From assembly GCA_039621445.1 (NCBI GenBank), contig CP154956.1:50393302-50457301 (forward strand): a DNA stretch of 64,000 nucleotides, given 5' to 3'. Below are positions 11,622 through 22,380 of this stretch, in pieces (position 1 is the first letter of the stretch; every line of letters starts with the position of its first letter). This DNA comes from Euglena gracilis (lineage: Eukaryota; Euglenida; Euglenophyceae; Euglenales). Below the pieces are notes generated by a model. That model was not told the DNA's origin. It searched no databases and saw nothing but the letters and a program-made list of their open reading frames with translations. The position numbers were made by a program, and so were the translations under genes.

Positions 11622-14600
11622 TTAGGCCTTGCTCTCCTTGGACCGGTACCACTCGGCCACCCGAGGAAGTGCCATAAAACGGTCGATGTACGCCATCAGC
11701 TTGGGGTGCTCTTCCATGCAGGTGGTCGGCACATGTTCGGGGGCAGGGCAGGGGCGTTTTGGCAGTTAGCTGGTTGAATGCCTCTGCATTTCACGTCCAC
11801 ATTTTCAGGCACCAGGATGAGAAACAAGGAAGTGCCGCACTTTGAGAGGTCTGCTCCAAACAGGGGCTCCGACGGGACTGGGCTTGGGTTGAGGCCTTGT
11901 GCGGTCGAATGCCAGCTTCCATTTGCCCTGAGAGATGGTGCCGCGGAGGAAGCCGCGCAGCATGGGCACCAGCGTGCAGTCAGCGATGGTGGCTTCCAAG
12001 CGTCGCCGGCTTCAGGACTCAAACTCATAAAAGAAGTGACGCTGGGCCGGACCATCATTTCCAGAGCAGGGTTGTTCGGCGATTCAAGGTTGGTTCGGAA
12101 CTTATTTGTCTTAACTTCTTCATTGATTGGTCATTCTTAATGAGTGAGGACGGCAGTCCATAAAGCGATGGTTGAGTGATGTGCTTGCTGTGGGCATGTG
12201 CTTGCAGGGGACACAACATATGCCGAATGCATATACCCTCAAAAAAGACGCGACGCAAAAAAAAACACACAAAAACACAAAATAAACGTAAAAACCGGTG
12301 GTTATACGTAATTTAAAAATTTAGGCAAATTTTTGTCATTTTCGGGCTTTTTGGCCAACAAATTGCATCACTTCAGAATTAGGATGTTCCCAACATCTAT
12401 CTATCGAAATTTAGCTCCAAAATTTTTTCCCCGGAGAAGTTGAAAACTTTTCCAACTCCAGCAGAAAACTGATCCCAGGGAAGGTCCTAAAGGAGCAAAA
12501 ATTAGAAAATTGCTGGAAAACAACACAAAAAAAACAAAAAAACAAACTTTGCCAAAATTGAAAAAAAATGTGTTTGTGTTCCTGGTGCTTGTTGTGGGTA
12601 TGCATACGGATGAAAATTGTCCGTTCTTCTTTTGATTATTCAGATTATGAAATGGAAGCTAACTTGCACTGCCAACGCCGCCTGGGATGGGGGCATCCCC
12701 CGTTATGAAGGCCCCGTCCCCCAGCAAGCGCTCGAAGTAGCCAAAGAACCGCTTCAGGTCGCCGGCCACGAAATCGGTCCGGACGGCCTTGACGACCCGC
12801 TGGCCCTCCTCCGTCTTTTGGAAGTCAGCGGGGTAGCCGAAGGCACTGGGCTTCCCGGGCAGAACGATTGTCCGCACCCCTGGCTCGATGGGCTCAGACT
12901 GGCATAGTCCCAAATATCAAACACGTGCCATTTTGGCCCCAAAACTGCCAAAGGGGGGGTCCTGACTCCAATTCCTGGGGGGGGTCAACTGCTGCCTGGC
13001 TCAGATGCCTAGAAGGGGCCATCTTGGCCTTTCAAGAGCCTGGGGGGGGGGGGCACAATTTGGTCAGGGGGAAAGTTGAGCAGCAAGGGACCAACTGACC
13101 AGGGCAAGGAGCCAGGAACGACAGGTGCGTGAGGTTGTGCCACAACACCAGGAGTCCCAGAAAATTGTGTCAACACCAGGCCCATTTTTAAGGCGCCTTA
13201 AGGAGGCTTAAAAAACTTTAAAATGCCTCAAGATTTCTTTTGCCAAAATGCTAAAAAAAATGCCTTAAAAATGCATTAAGATAAACCCTCCCCCTCAAAT
13301 AATACCTCCCCTCGGCCTCGGGGTCCGGCTTCGGCGATTGAGTTTATACCTCCCCCCCTAATTTCGAGCCGACAACCCGGACTTTGACCTGAAAACGTAG
13401 GCAAAAATCACAATCTCTGACAACAAATTACGAAAAAAAATCGATTTTTCTGGATCATCTGGCCTCCGAAAATACAAAAAAAAAATGACCTCAAAGGGAG
13501 GTTTTGGGTGCCATTTTGGGCAATTCTCAACAACATCAGGACAAGGGGAAAAAAGACACTGTATTTTTAAACTTTTAATTTGATTTTGGGCCATGACCAA
13601 AATCAAAAAATTGGTTTGATTCCCAGACCGCTGTTGAACCAGCCTTAGAGAATAGTGGTTTAAAAGGCATCAAAAAGCCAGAAGCCTATAAAAAAAAGCC
13701 TGTAAAATGCCTGAAAATTTGAAAGACGCCTTAAAAATATGTCTCATGAACAACCTTGAACAAAATGGGAAAATACTGGTAAAAATAGATCACTGAAAAA
13801 ATTCAGCATGCATGGAAGGGGCACCCATCAGGAAGGGAGGGGTTGGCTCCGTCAAAAGCACAACTTTTTCAATCAGAACGATCCATTCATGTCTTGATGG
13901 AACGTCACAATGGAATCACTGACCATTATTTTGAAGTTTTGAGTTGAATTATTGCCGAAAAACCTTCATTCCAAATGCGATAATTTTCCACCATTTTGAG
14001 CACTGTGAAGGTAAGGCTGCATTTGGGGGAGGATTGTATTTTGTGGATTACTTTGTGGATTTGTGGATTTTTTTTTCCGCTGGCGTGGTGGGGAATACAG
14101 CATGGAAAATAATTGCAGGTGAAAAAAAATATGGGAAACCAACCTGATTCTCCAATAATTTTTCTTCCCGTAATTTTGTCCAGTGCACTTTTCTTACTCC
14201 CTTTGGGGGACCACTCAAATTATTTAAATTTAAACACAAAAGATGGGGTTATGAACTGTTGTCAGCTTTTGGGGATTCTTCTTGAAATGAAAAATCACAA
14301 AAAAAACACCACCAGACGTCCATTTTGACCATTTTGGGGGGGTTTGATCTTCCTTTTCGACAAAAAACCTTCATCGCGACAAAAATTACCGCTGTATTCC
14401 TTCAAGTTTTGAAAATTCTCAAAATTATTTTCAAAATCAAAATTTTTGCATACCATTTTTCCACGTAGTATCCTTTCCCGTAATTTTTGTCTCCTATAAC
14501 TGCACTGTATGCACGTTGAGAAAAATTTGCTAAAAAACACATTGATCCCCTTCCATTTTTCCCCCTGATGGTGGTTGAGTCCCATCCAAATGAAACAGGG

Positions 14601-17600
14601 GGTAATATTCATATGTGTACCATACATTTCTACAGACCCTGCGGGGGTCACTTCCACTCTTCCCAAAACCAGTCAATCACTTTTCTTCTTGGAAAACCAG
14701 TCTGTCACACCCCCCCCTGGGTCAGACACTCTGAGATCCAAGGGGAAAATTGTGAAAAACGTGAAAAGTATGGCCAAAATTTTCAAGCGCCTTCAGCGCT
14801 TCGTCACTTCAGTGGTTTTTTGCTGACCAGTCAGTCACTCTGAAAAAAACCTGTCACTCTCCCCGTCCGCAGGGGGGGGGGGTCGGCCAGTGATTGATCT
14901 GTACACATAAAATGCTTGAAAATAAGAAAAGTGCTAACAACATAATTTTCACCGCAATCTATGTGCAATACAAAAATGACCGAAAATAATAAAATAGAGT
15001 TTGCAACCCAGAGAAGACTTCTTCTTGTGCTCTTTATCTCCCTGTTCTCTCTCAACAAAAAGGACACATCCTGGTTCCCTCATCCTTTGGGTAATTGAGC
15101 CAACCAAATAAGCAAATGACGCGAGGAGGTCCAGTTGGGGAGAGGCACGACGATCATACAGGTGGGAAGTGAAAAAAATGCACTGTTTGGGGAGTTACTT
15201 GGGTGGTCGGGTCGAAATCCTCCTGGCCATTGCGATGTACAAGGACGGTGCCCAGGCTCTCGCAAGGTCCGCCGCCAACCCAATCGCCTCATCGATGGCC
15301 AGGCTGGCCGCGCTGGTTTTCTTCAGTGTCACACGTTGGGGGGGAGAAGAACAGCGCGGGTGGGGCCTTGTCCTCCGGGTACAGCCCTCCGAGGCGGCCA
15401 ACGTACCGGAGCATAGCCCCAGCCAGGACTCAGCGGGACAGGGAAACGGAAGAGCAAACCCCCAAACATGGAGCCCCCCTCCTGGTTTTATTTTCGGGCG
15501 GACATTCAAAACCCTGGTGGGGGGTCAAAGACGTGGTTGGCTACTAAATTGTTCGGCCATTGCCAAGTGCAAGGCCCCACCAAGTTAGTTGGAAGGGAGG
15601 GATTCTCATTCACTCTCCCCCAAGCCAACCAAAATACCAACTTTTTTGGCAACACAAGGGCTTTTTGTGACATACTTTTGTGGTGTCCACTGGAGCGGAT
15701 ATAAATTTAAACCCATTTCATTCTGGTAACCCCCCTAGAAAAATGCACGGGTGCGCACATTTTAAGGGCATGTTTTCGGACCGCGAAGGAGTGCGCACTT
15801 ATTAGGCTTATTAAGGCAAAGCACAAAAAACTTAATTTTCCGTCACTCTTTTTCATTTCCCCCTTCTTGTGATGTCAAGCAATAAGTCAAATGATTATGT
15901 GTCAAATTTGGGCTCGGAACAATTCTGAGAAGGGATTCTGAAGCCAGTCCGATGAACCGACCTGAGATGTGACAGCAGTTTCACCTTTGGGATGGGTACG
16001 CACTTTTTAGGGAGATAGTTTCGGAGTTTTGGGGGTTATGCACTTAGATGGGCACTGCACATAATTAGGGGACTGCACACTTATTAGGGGGAGGGTTTAC
16101 CTCCTCTTGATGATTTCATTCCCTTGTTTCCTTTGTGTCCACTTTGAAATTTTAAAACCTGTGATTTGAAACTTGAACACTGTGGCAGCAGCTCCAAGAA
16201 CAAAGTTTGTTGGGACGCTGCCAATTTCACTAATTCTCATCTCACAGCCATTTCTCATGACTCACATGTATCCTGACGTAGGGATCAAATCTTATCTAAA
16301 GGCAACTGTTCCTCTCCTCCTAAACCTGCACTGAACTTGGTATATGTTTTCGTTCCTGTGCCTCTGCCTGCGCCTGTGTACTTCGGTGTATATTGCATAA
16401 ACACACGTCATGGTTGCACACGTGAGATGTGCCTGTTGAAACGAAACCAGTCTTATCATATCTAAATATCACTTGTAACTGAACACAACCACTCATTCAT
16501 CAGTTGTGCAGAGGTGATCAAGGTTGGAGGAAATAGTCAGGCCAGTCGCAACCCATACACATATGTCGAGGGAGGGTTGAAATTGGGTGGGGGCTCACCA
16601 GGTCGGGAATTCTCTTGGTGGGGTGCAATACATTTTTTTCAATATTCTCTTTAAAAGGCGTTCTGGCTTGGCACCACTCCCCGCAGGGGGGGGGGGAGGG
16701 GTTGCACAGTCCAACAGATAAGATTACCCAAACCGACCAGGATCAGGCTTCTTTTTTAGTCTACGGGGGGGTTCCCCACCCACCTGGGGTGAGGCGGGAC
16801 CCCTTCACGCCGGAACCCATCCCCAGGACCCTGGGGGTGGGGGCTTAAAAACGAATTAATGTGTATCGTTTAAAAGAACCCTGTCTGTAATAAGTCATGT
16901 CACGGCTTCATGTGGCTTTTCGGGAAAATACTGCTCGTGTTGGCAGATCAAGGAATCAATGGGGGAGCTCCTTTGAGCTCAGCGCAAGATGGACGCCGAG
17001 AGATGGGGAATTGTTTGCAACATTGGGCAAGCTGGAGCCTGTCCTCACTCTGGGCCAGAGGGGCAGCCCCATCAACGGTCATCAAAGGCAGCTGGCCAAA
17101 CTTCACCGTCGGCTTGATCTTTTGCCACTCTGGGAACGGCACGTGTTCGTCTTCAAATGGGATGCCAAACGACGGAGGGAAGAGTCCAAAAGGCCCCCTT
17201 TAAACCGCGGAAAGCAAAGGGGGTCCAAGGACGACCGTCTTCAGGGGAAATTTACCTGGGTGAGACCCAAACCTACCTAATGGAGAACTCAAAAAAAAAA
17301 GCGACACAAAAAAGCACAAAAATGCTCCTTCGTGGGTTTTTTTGAAAGATAGAGGGGTACCAAATACATCTTTAAATTATTGTCTGTGAATTGAGTATGA
17401 ATTTTTTGGAATTAGCTTGTTCCAAAGCTTGAAGCATACAGGTTTCCTGGTCAAAATGGGGGGGAGGGTGAAAATCCCCGTTCAATGCGATGGGGGTGGA
17501 AATCCCGGTTCAATGCGAGTTTTTATGTGGTTTGACGTCTCAGTGAGGCAAAACCAATGCCAAGAAAAAATACACACCACACACAACACAAACTTCCCAG

Positions 17601-17891
17601 GTATCTTCATCAAACTGCAGGCATCTTCTTTCAATCCTCTCTGAAGCAAAAAAAATTAGGCACAAGACTCCAATCCTAGGAGGGAGGAAGATTGCAAGTT
17701 ATATGAAAATGGCCTCCGTTTCAAATTATGGTTCTTTTGAAACCCTTTCTCAACTTTGGCTGAGACCTTTGTTCTTGCAACAATGGCAAAATGCAATGCA
17801 TCATCACCCCGGATTGACAGCACCATCGCAAGTCAGACTTTCTCCGCAGCGCCTTCGATAGCGAAGTACGTGAGCTTGATCTTCGGGAACA
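11622..17891 (-). CDS. Glutathione S-transferase, seven recognised exons, nonconventional introns
   Basis: Cytosolic GST of the sigma-like type conjugates glutathione to electrophiles. Minus-strand exons: 17891-17816, 17170-17046, 15419-15364, 15305-15223, 12845-12689, 11990-11934, 11738-11622 (TAA). They join in frame at all six junctions and give about 223 residues, normal for the family; the start-codon exon was not found. The thioredoxin-like part has KIKLTYFAIEGAAEK, GIPFEDEHV, KFGQLPLMTVDG and the glutathione-binding AQSGAMLRYVGRLGG. The helical part has LAIDEAIGLAADLARA, GDAPTIADCTLVPML and the ending AYIDRFMALPRVAEWY. None of the introns has GT-AG ends that keep the frame. One in-frame TGA (V-stop-LAMVL, where Arg is usual, so CGA to TGA) in the first recognised exon may be a read error, a real nonsense mutation or recoding. 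Long introns contain MITE-like repeats. Confidence 0.85.
11739..11933 (-). other. Nonconventional intron of the GST gene (195 nt)
   Basis: On the minus strand it starts TCTCAGGGCA and ends TGCCCTGCCCCC. Bases +4 to +10 (CAGGGCA) are fully complementary to -12 to -6 (TGCCCTG). CAG at +4 to +6 and CTG at -8 to -6 is the weak consensus described for euglenid nonconventional introns. Removal gives RGTI-EHVPTTCMEEHP in frame. Confidence 0.7.
11991..12688 (-). other. Nonconventional intron of the GST gene (698 nt)
   Basis: Starts ATCCCAGGCGG and ends GACGCTTGGAAGCC. Fourteen of fifteen positions from +4 to +18 pair with -20 to -6 if G-U wobble is allowed. The border repeat is CC. Removal restores GDAP-TIADC, the canonical family sequence. 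Confidence 0.7.
13165..13745. repeat. Relic related to the CCTTAAAA hAT-like element
   Basis: Left end CAGGCCCATTTTTAAGGCGCC, right end GACGCCTTAAAAAT, with AGGCTTAAAA words near both ends. Ends and words resemble the intact element at 19651-21024. The interior also holds a C-run block (13290-13350). Confidence 0.45.
14660..14895. repeat. CAGTCAC-word repeat family, copy in GST intron
   Basis: The words CCAGTCAGTCAC and CAGTCTGTCAC recur beside C-runs, with a central AAGCGCC-TTCA-GCGCTT hairpin next to AAAATTTT. Related pieces: 22070-22380, 47470-47540, 48285-48350, 54410-54510. Confidence 0.6.
15306..15363 (-). other. Nonconventional intron of the GST gene (58 nt)
   Basis: The borders share GGCC. 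Near the ends CCGCGCTG pairs perfectly with CAGCGCGG, and TTCTTC with GAAGAA further in. There is no GT donor. Removal gives YPEDKA-SLAIDEAIG in frame. Confidence 0.75.
15420..17045 (-). other. Nonconventional intron of the GST gene (1626 nt), with a nested MITE
   Basis: The borders share TG. Removal gives PLAQSG-AMLRYVG, the expected active-site region. A canonical GTGAGG sits at the 5' border but cannot be used without losing the frame. AGGAC at +1 to +5 pairs with GTCCT at -10 to -6. The intron contains the AGTGCGCACC element at 15726-16100. Confidence 0.65.
15726..16100. repeat. AGTGCGCACC-word family, copy 2 (inverted)
   Basis: GTAACCCCCC at one end, GGGGAGGGTTTAC at the other, with GTGCGCAC, GTACGCAC and GCACTGCACA words near the ends. 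The A/T-rich centre matches 9270-9667 in reverse orientation. Confidence 0.75.
17171..17815 (-). other. Nonconventional intron of the GST gene (645 nt)
   Basis: The borders share GTC. Removal gives AMVLS-FGIPFEDEHV in frame. End pairing is weak here, so the border could differ by a codon. No gene inside. Confidence 0.5.
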
Positions 17892-18138
17892 CTGGCACAG
17901 GGGATCAGCCAAGAGGAGCGATCAAGGGAAAGCAACCCAAACACTCCTTTATCATTGTCGAATTATCTAGTGGCAAAAGGAGGGAGACTGGGTCTTGTGG
18001 CTGTGAACTGGCTGCATAATCAAGATATTGGGAGCTCAGATTGAGATGCTCAAAGGCCTACATCAGCACAAATTTCGTCAGGGGAACAGCATGCAAGGTA
18101 ACAGGAAGAGCCCCATTCCCCCTTCCTTCTGCTTTAAG

Positions 18139-18190
18139 GAGGAGGAGGAGGAGGAGGAGGAGGAGGAGGAGGAGGAGGAGGAGGAGGAGG
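18139..18190. repeat. (GGA)n microsatellite
   Basis: About seventeen uninterrupted GGA units. They create a poly-Glu stretch in an open frame at 18028-18477, which I do not accept as a gene. Confidence 0.95.
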
Positions 18191-18479
18191 AAAAGAAAAA
18201 AGAAAAGGGAGAGGAGACGGATGGTTTTGAATGGGGTGGAAAAGCAAAGGGGGTGCTCTTCATACCATGCCAGAATCACTTAGATTATCATGGGGTGGAG
18301 GAAGAAGCTGATGCCCAAACTTGGAATCCTGCACAGATGAAACCACTGCAAACATCGATGCCATCAGGCTCATGCGATAACACGATGTTTTCAGTTAATA
18401 AAATAAAACAATATCAACATACACAGGGTCCCGGGAAAGGGAGGGGGTCGGCACTTCCCATGCTGAGAGCAGCATAAGA

Positions 18480-19640
18480 GCTGGGCAGTGGACAGCGATG
18501 GGTGAACTGAGCTGCAGGGGGGGGGGGTTCGTATGTTTAATATGTTTCATATGGTTCGTATAGTCATATGCTTGTAATCAGTTATCTTTGAAAAGGCTCA
18601 GAATCAATGGATTTCGGCCAATTATCTGAGATAATCGGGAATGCACTTTCCTTGTCTTGTTGATTCATAAAACCTTGGCAGTTTGCTGAAAAAATGCGCA
18701 TCCGTGCATTCCAGAAGTGGAGTGCACATATGTTTATTTTATGCCTCAATCAAAGGTTAAAAAAACAGGACCTCTGTCATTAACTTCTAAAAATTGTGAG
18801 GGTGGGAATGAAAACCTGAAAAAAGAATTTTTTTTATTGTTAAGGCAATATTCAAATCTGCTGCCAGAATTTTATCCCCACCAAGCAACAAGGTTTCCAA
18901 ATGATATTTGATCGCAAGGAATATTGGGATTCTCCCTTGAATTTATAACCACCCAAAAGGAGGCTCCAACTAAAAAGGAACATGGTTTTCCCGCACAGAG
19001 CGTTTTTTCAAGTGGGGAAAAAAAAATGCGAAAATGTTCTAAAAATAACTAAATTTTGCTCATGTTGCCAAAATTGTTGATTTGGGAACAAATTTCTTTC
19101 GCCCCGTGGCCAAAATTTTCTTTCCCAATCCTACGGGGGCGGCCACCCCCCTTTCGATCTATGTCCACCGGTTTTATGAGCTGGTGGAACAAATAACGCA
19201 TTCCTCACACATACAGAAGTGAAAAATCTGAAATTTTATCAACCACTGAAGAGATACAACAATGAGCCTGGCAAGGGGATTGCTACGTTGGGGTTGTTGG
19301 AATCTCTTGGCGGTGTACCAGAGCCACGGCTGTCCGGGTGAGAGGGGTGTTGGATCCCCCCAACCACCATGAACCCCCCCAAAATAAGTCTCCGTTTTCG
19401 GGTCCGGTGCTTGAAAACCCAAAGTGGGACCCCTACCTTGGGATGTTCAGCAACGGACCCAGAAAAACCTAAACTCAATTCAAACGGTGGCGACGCATGT
19501 GGTCCCCCCATAAAGGACTTCATATTGAAGGATAAGGTATTTAAGCCACAATGAGGCCTGACTTGCCAGATGTCAGGCCTTCCTTTAGGAAAAAGTTGGG
19601 GGAAAAAGTTAGGCTGAACTTAGTAGTGGCCAACCAAAGG
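18480..19640. other. No gene recognised
   Basis: A/T-rich sequence with a G-run at 18520 and a block of short G/C runs at 19130-19150 and 19370-19390. Short open frames only; nothing supported. Confidence 0.4.
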
Positions 19641-19650
19641 AAATCATGGG

Positions 19651-21024
19651 CAGGCATTATTTTTTTAAGGCGCCTTAAAAAACCTTAAAAACCCTTAAAA
19701 ACCCTTAAAAAAATCACCCTGGGGAAGTTTTTCTTCCCTGTGATGACCTTAAAAAACCTTGAAAATTCTCCCCAAAATTTTTTTCTTGCACCAAACAAAC
19801 AATGGCATGTCTGAAACCCCGCATAAAGCCAGTCAATGCAGAAGCGATTGTGAACAAACAATATGAAAACCGGATTGTTTGCCAAGGTTTCTGGCATAGT
19901 TCGGTTGGCCTCGGTTCACCAAAGGCTGTGACACACGGCCAGAAAAAGCAAAACTTGCAACCACATCTTTCTTGATTTGAATTACTCTGTGACTTGAGAC
20001 ATTCTTAGAGGAGTCAACCCAAATTGCTCAAAAGTGCAATTGCAGCAAAAGTTGCATGAACAACAAAAAAATCTCGATTTAGGACAATTTACTAAGCTGG
20101 AGCAGTTTTCAACACTTGCCACGGCATTTCAAGAAGCGAAACAGCACGTTCTCCAATTGAGCGGTGATTCCGCGAATTTTTCCCACTTTCTTGCCCAAGC
20201 ACGCGAAAGTTTTGATCCCTGCACTTATGTGCAGCAGTTGGAAGAAAGACTTTCTCGTTTGGAGCGAAATCTTGCCATTGTGGAGAAATTGCTGCTGAAT
20301 TTGCAAGCTTTCACACCCAAAATCTCGAATATCGCAAGTAGGATTGAGAATTTGCAACAACAGTGGCAAAATGACACAGTGGATATCCGAACCACAATCG
20401 CGGATTTGCAGACCCGCAATGCGGCAACCCGTGCACCCACACCGGATATTCGTGGAATCAAGCCCACCATGACCGATTTGCACAAAAAGTTACAACAGGA
20501 TGTTGGTAACATTGAATCTGTGTTGGCTAAGGTGCAAGGATTTTGTGATAGCCTCATGAACACCGAGAAAATAATCAAACGTTTTCATGTGAGCAATACC
20601 AAAAGCGTGCCCATGCAGTGTGCCGCCGTACACCTTGCTCAACACCTTTTTGCATGGGATACAGAGTGGGTCACCTCGAAACTCGAAACTCGAAACCATC
20701 CATTTTTTTTTCATTGCAATTACTTTAAATTTCTGACCCTATTCAGGACATTTGCTTGCCTGTTAACAATAACTGTCCCTCATGGACCGCCCTGATCCCC
20801 ATGCTTCGCCCTAGGCTTCTTCCTTGGGCGTTCCAAAACCACAGAGGAGTCTGAAGCCATCGGGCCCTTTTCGGGGTCTGACATTTTAGCTGAGGAAAAA
20901 AATGACTTAAAAAAAACCTTAAAATTTTATTCAAATCCTCAAAACACCTTAAAAAACCTTAAAAAACCTTAAAAAACGCCTTAAAAAATTTTGAGAAATT
21001 CCGCCTTAAAAAAAATAATGCCTG
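19651..21024. mobile_element. hAT-like transposable element with 8-bp target duplication
   Basis: Terminal inverted repeats begin CAGGCATTATTTTTTTAAGG at 19651 and mirror this at 21002-21024. Both ends are flanked by the same eight bases, ATCATGGG (19643-19650 and 21025-21032), a perfect target-site duplication. Eight-base duplications and CAGG-type ends are typical of the hAT superfamily. Sub-terminal arrays of CCTTAAAAAA repeat inside both ends (19668-19715 and 20905-21010). There is no transposase, so the element would need one supplied in trans. It carries a coiled-coil exon (20045-20588). Confidence 0.85.
20045..20588 (+). CDS. Coiled-coil protein exon inside the hAT-like element
   Basis: Open from a possible acceptor (CAATTGCAG) to a possible donor (CAT followed by GTGAGC at 20589), about 181 codons. 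Composition is strongly protein-like with heptad patterning: KLHEQQKNLDLGQFTKLEQ, then VQQLEERLSRLERNLAIVEK, then IENLQQQWQNDTVDIR, and a Pro-containing break (RAPTPDIRGIKP) before a last helix. No ATG is in place, so this is an internal exon. It does not resemble hAT transposase (no BED finger or RNase H-like core seen), so a captured host-gene exon is the simplest reading. The long-helix pattern would fit a nucleoporin, tether or motor-adaptor subunit, but I cannot assign it. Whether it is still transcribed is unknown. Confidence 0.55.
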
Positions 21025-21032
21025 ATCATGGG

Positions 21033-21560
21033 GCACCTGAAAGAAAGCTCTTGGGGCCCTCTATCTTTTGGGGTCAAAAGAATCAAAATTTTCAAAACAT
21101 CTAAGAAATGTTCAAGGAACGAAAATCAAGTGCTAGGGACCCCGTATAGGCCTCCAAAGCCAGCTGCACACCTGGCCCAGACAAATTCAGTCCGCTTTAC
21201 TGTTTTTTGGGGTTCCAAAAATCGACAATCTCCAAAATGGTGGCCGTTCCTTAAAAAGCCCTAATGTAATGCCATTTTCGTTCTCCCGCAACTAAACACT
21301 GGGCTGAGCCGGGCTGAGCCAGCCGCGGGCCGCAAGCAACCGCATCTCTCAAACGTCTGCTGCCCCATGCCAGCCTCAGGCATCTACACAAAACCTGGTC
21401 GCTGAGCTCTCATCTCTTTGTGGGTAAGAGCGAGCGAAGCTCACCAGGGGAACCCCCCCCCTGGACACCCTCCCCTCCTCCCCCTTCTTGGAGGTGGTGA
21501 GAACCGTCGTTTTCTGGTTTTGGACATGGGGGGTGTCATAGGGGGGGGTAAGGTGGGTCA
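21033..21560. other. No gene recognised
   Basis: Directly after the hAT-like element. Mixed sequence, with GGGCTGAGCC duplicated at 21300-21320 and C/G runs at 21455-21555. No supported feature. Confidence 0.4.
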
Positions 21561-22380
21561 ATTATAAAATAAAAAAAAACATTTTTGGACCATCCAAAAA
21601 ATTCCCCCGCTGCCGGCCATTCTCAATTTGGGGGTGGTCAAAAAAAATCTTCCCCGGGCCATTTTTCAAATCGGGGGGTTCAAACAGGGGGGGTATGGGG
21701 GGGTGAACATTGCAAAGGAAAATTCCTTTGGCGCAGAAGAGCCAAAGGAAATTTTGACCTGAGAATTGGCGCCAATGCAAAAAAGAGAAAGGGTGTGGGG
21801 GGGGGGGGTTGACCGCCCACCCAATAGGGTGAGGGTGAGGGGCATAAAACCCCTCAAATAACCTGGCGGGGTGCCAGGTTATTGGAACCAACTTTTGGCC
21901 CTGCCCCCCCCCCGCCAGGTTATTTGGGCACATTTTTCAGCGCCGTAAAGGAATTTTGCCCAAAAGGGGGGTGCCAAGCTACTGGAACCATCTTTTTTGC
22001 CCCTCCCCCAGCCAGGTTATTCGGCCATTGCCAGGAGCAAAGGCCCCGCCAGGTTATGTGGGGGGGTCATGTTTTTTCACCGACCTCCAAGGGGGTCACT
22101 TCCACTTTTAAAAACCAGTCGGTCACTTTTTCAGAAACCCAGTCAATCACCACCCCTAGGGCCAGTCAGTCACCACCCCCTGGGGGGGGTCACCATGGAA
22201 TCCAAGTGAAAAATAGCAACAAACAGTCCCAAGGTTTTCTGCTGCTTTGGCGCCGGGCCACTTTAATTTTTTTGACCCCCCCCCAGGGGAGGGGAGGGGG
22301 CCAAAAACCAGGCAGTCAATTTGAAAAACCCAGACCCCCACCTCCCCCCCCCCGCGGAGGGGCCAGCCAGTGACTGAGAG
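21561..22380. repeat. G/C-run MITE-like elements: CCAGGTTATT-word and CAGTCAC-word families
   Basis: At 21845-22060 CCAGGTTATTGGAACC and GCCAGGTTATT recur with C-runs; relatives lie at 15475-15600 and 30730-30830. At 22070-22380 the CAGTCAGTCACC word recurs with a central GGCGCCGGGCC. An earlier block (21590-21800) has a TTTGGCGCAGAAGAGCCAAA hairpin. No gene. Confidence 0.55.

Larger units (their letters stand above)
12846..15222 (-). other. Long nonconventional intron of the GST gene, with nested repeats
   Basis: The borders share CCAG. Joining restores the frame (IAMA-SAFGYPADF), although the exact residues here vary in the family, so this junction is less certain than the others. End pairing is weak (about five pairs). 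The intron holds a CCTTAAAA relic (13165-13745) and a CAGTCAC-word element (14660-14895). No other gene is recognised in it. Confidence 0.55.

Noticed and set aside
11622-17891. GST segments as ciliate-type internally eliminated sequences with pointers
   Set aside because: Border repeats fit, but the terminal RNA pairing with the CAG/CTG positions fits euglenid introns better, TAG is a normal stop, and nothing else is ciliate-like.
18028-18477. Plus-strand 149-residue Glu-rich ORF
   Set aside because: The Glu run is the GGA microsatellite; the flanks have no domain, and the frame looks accidental.
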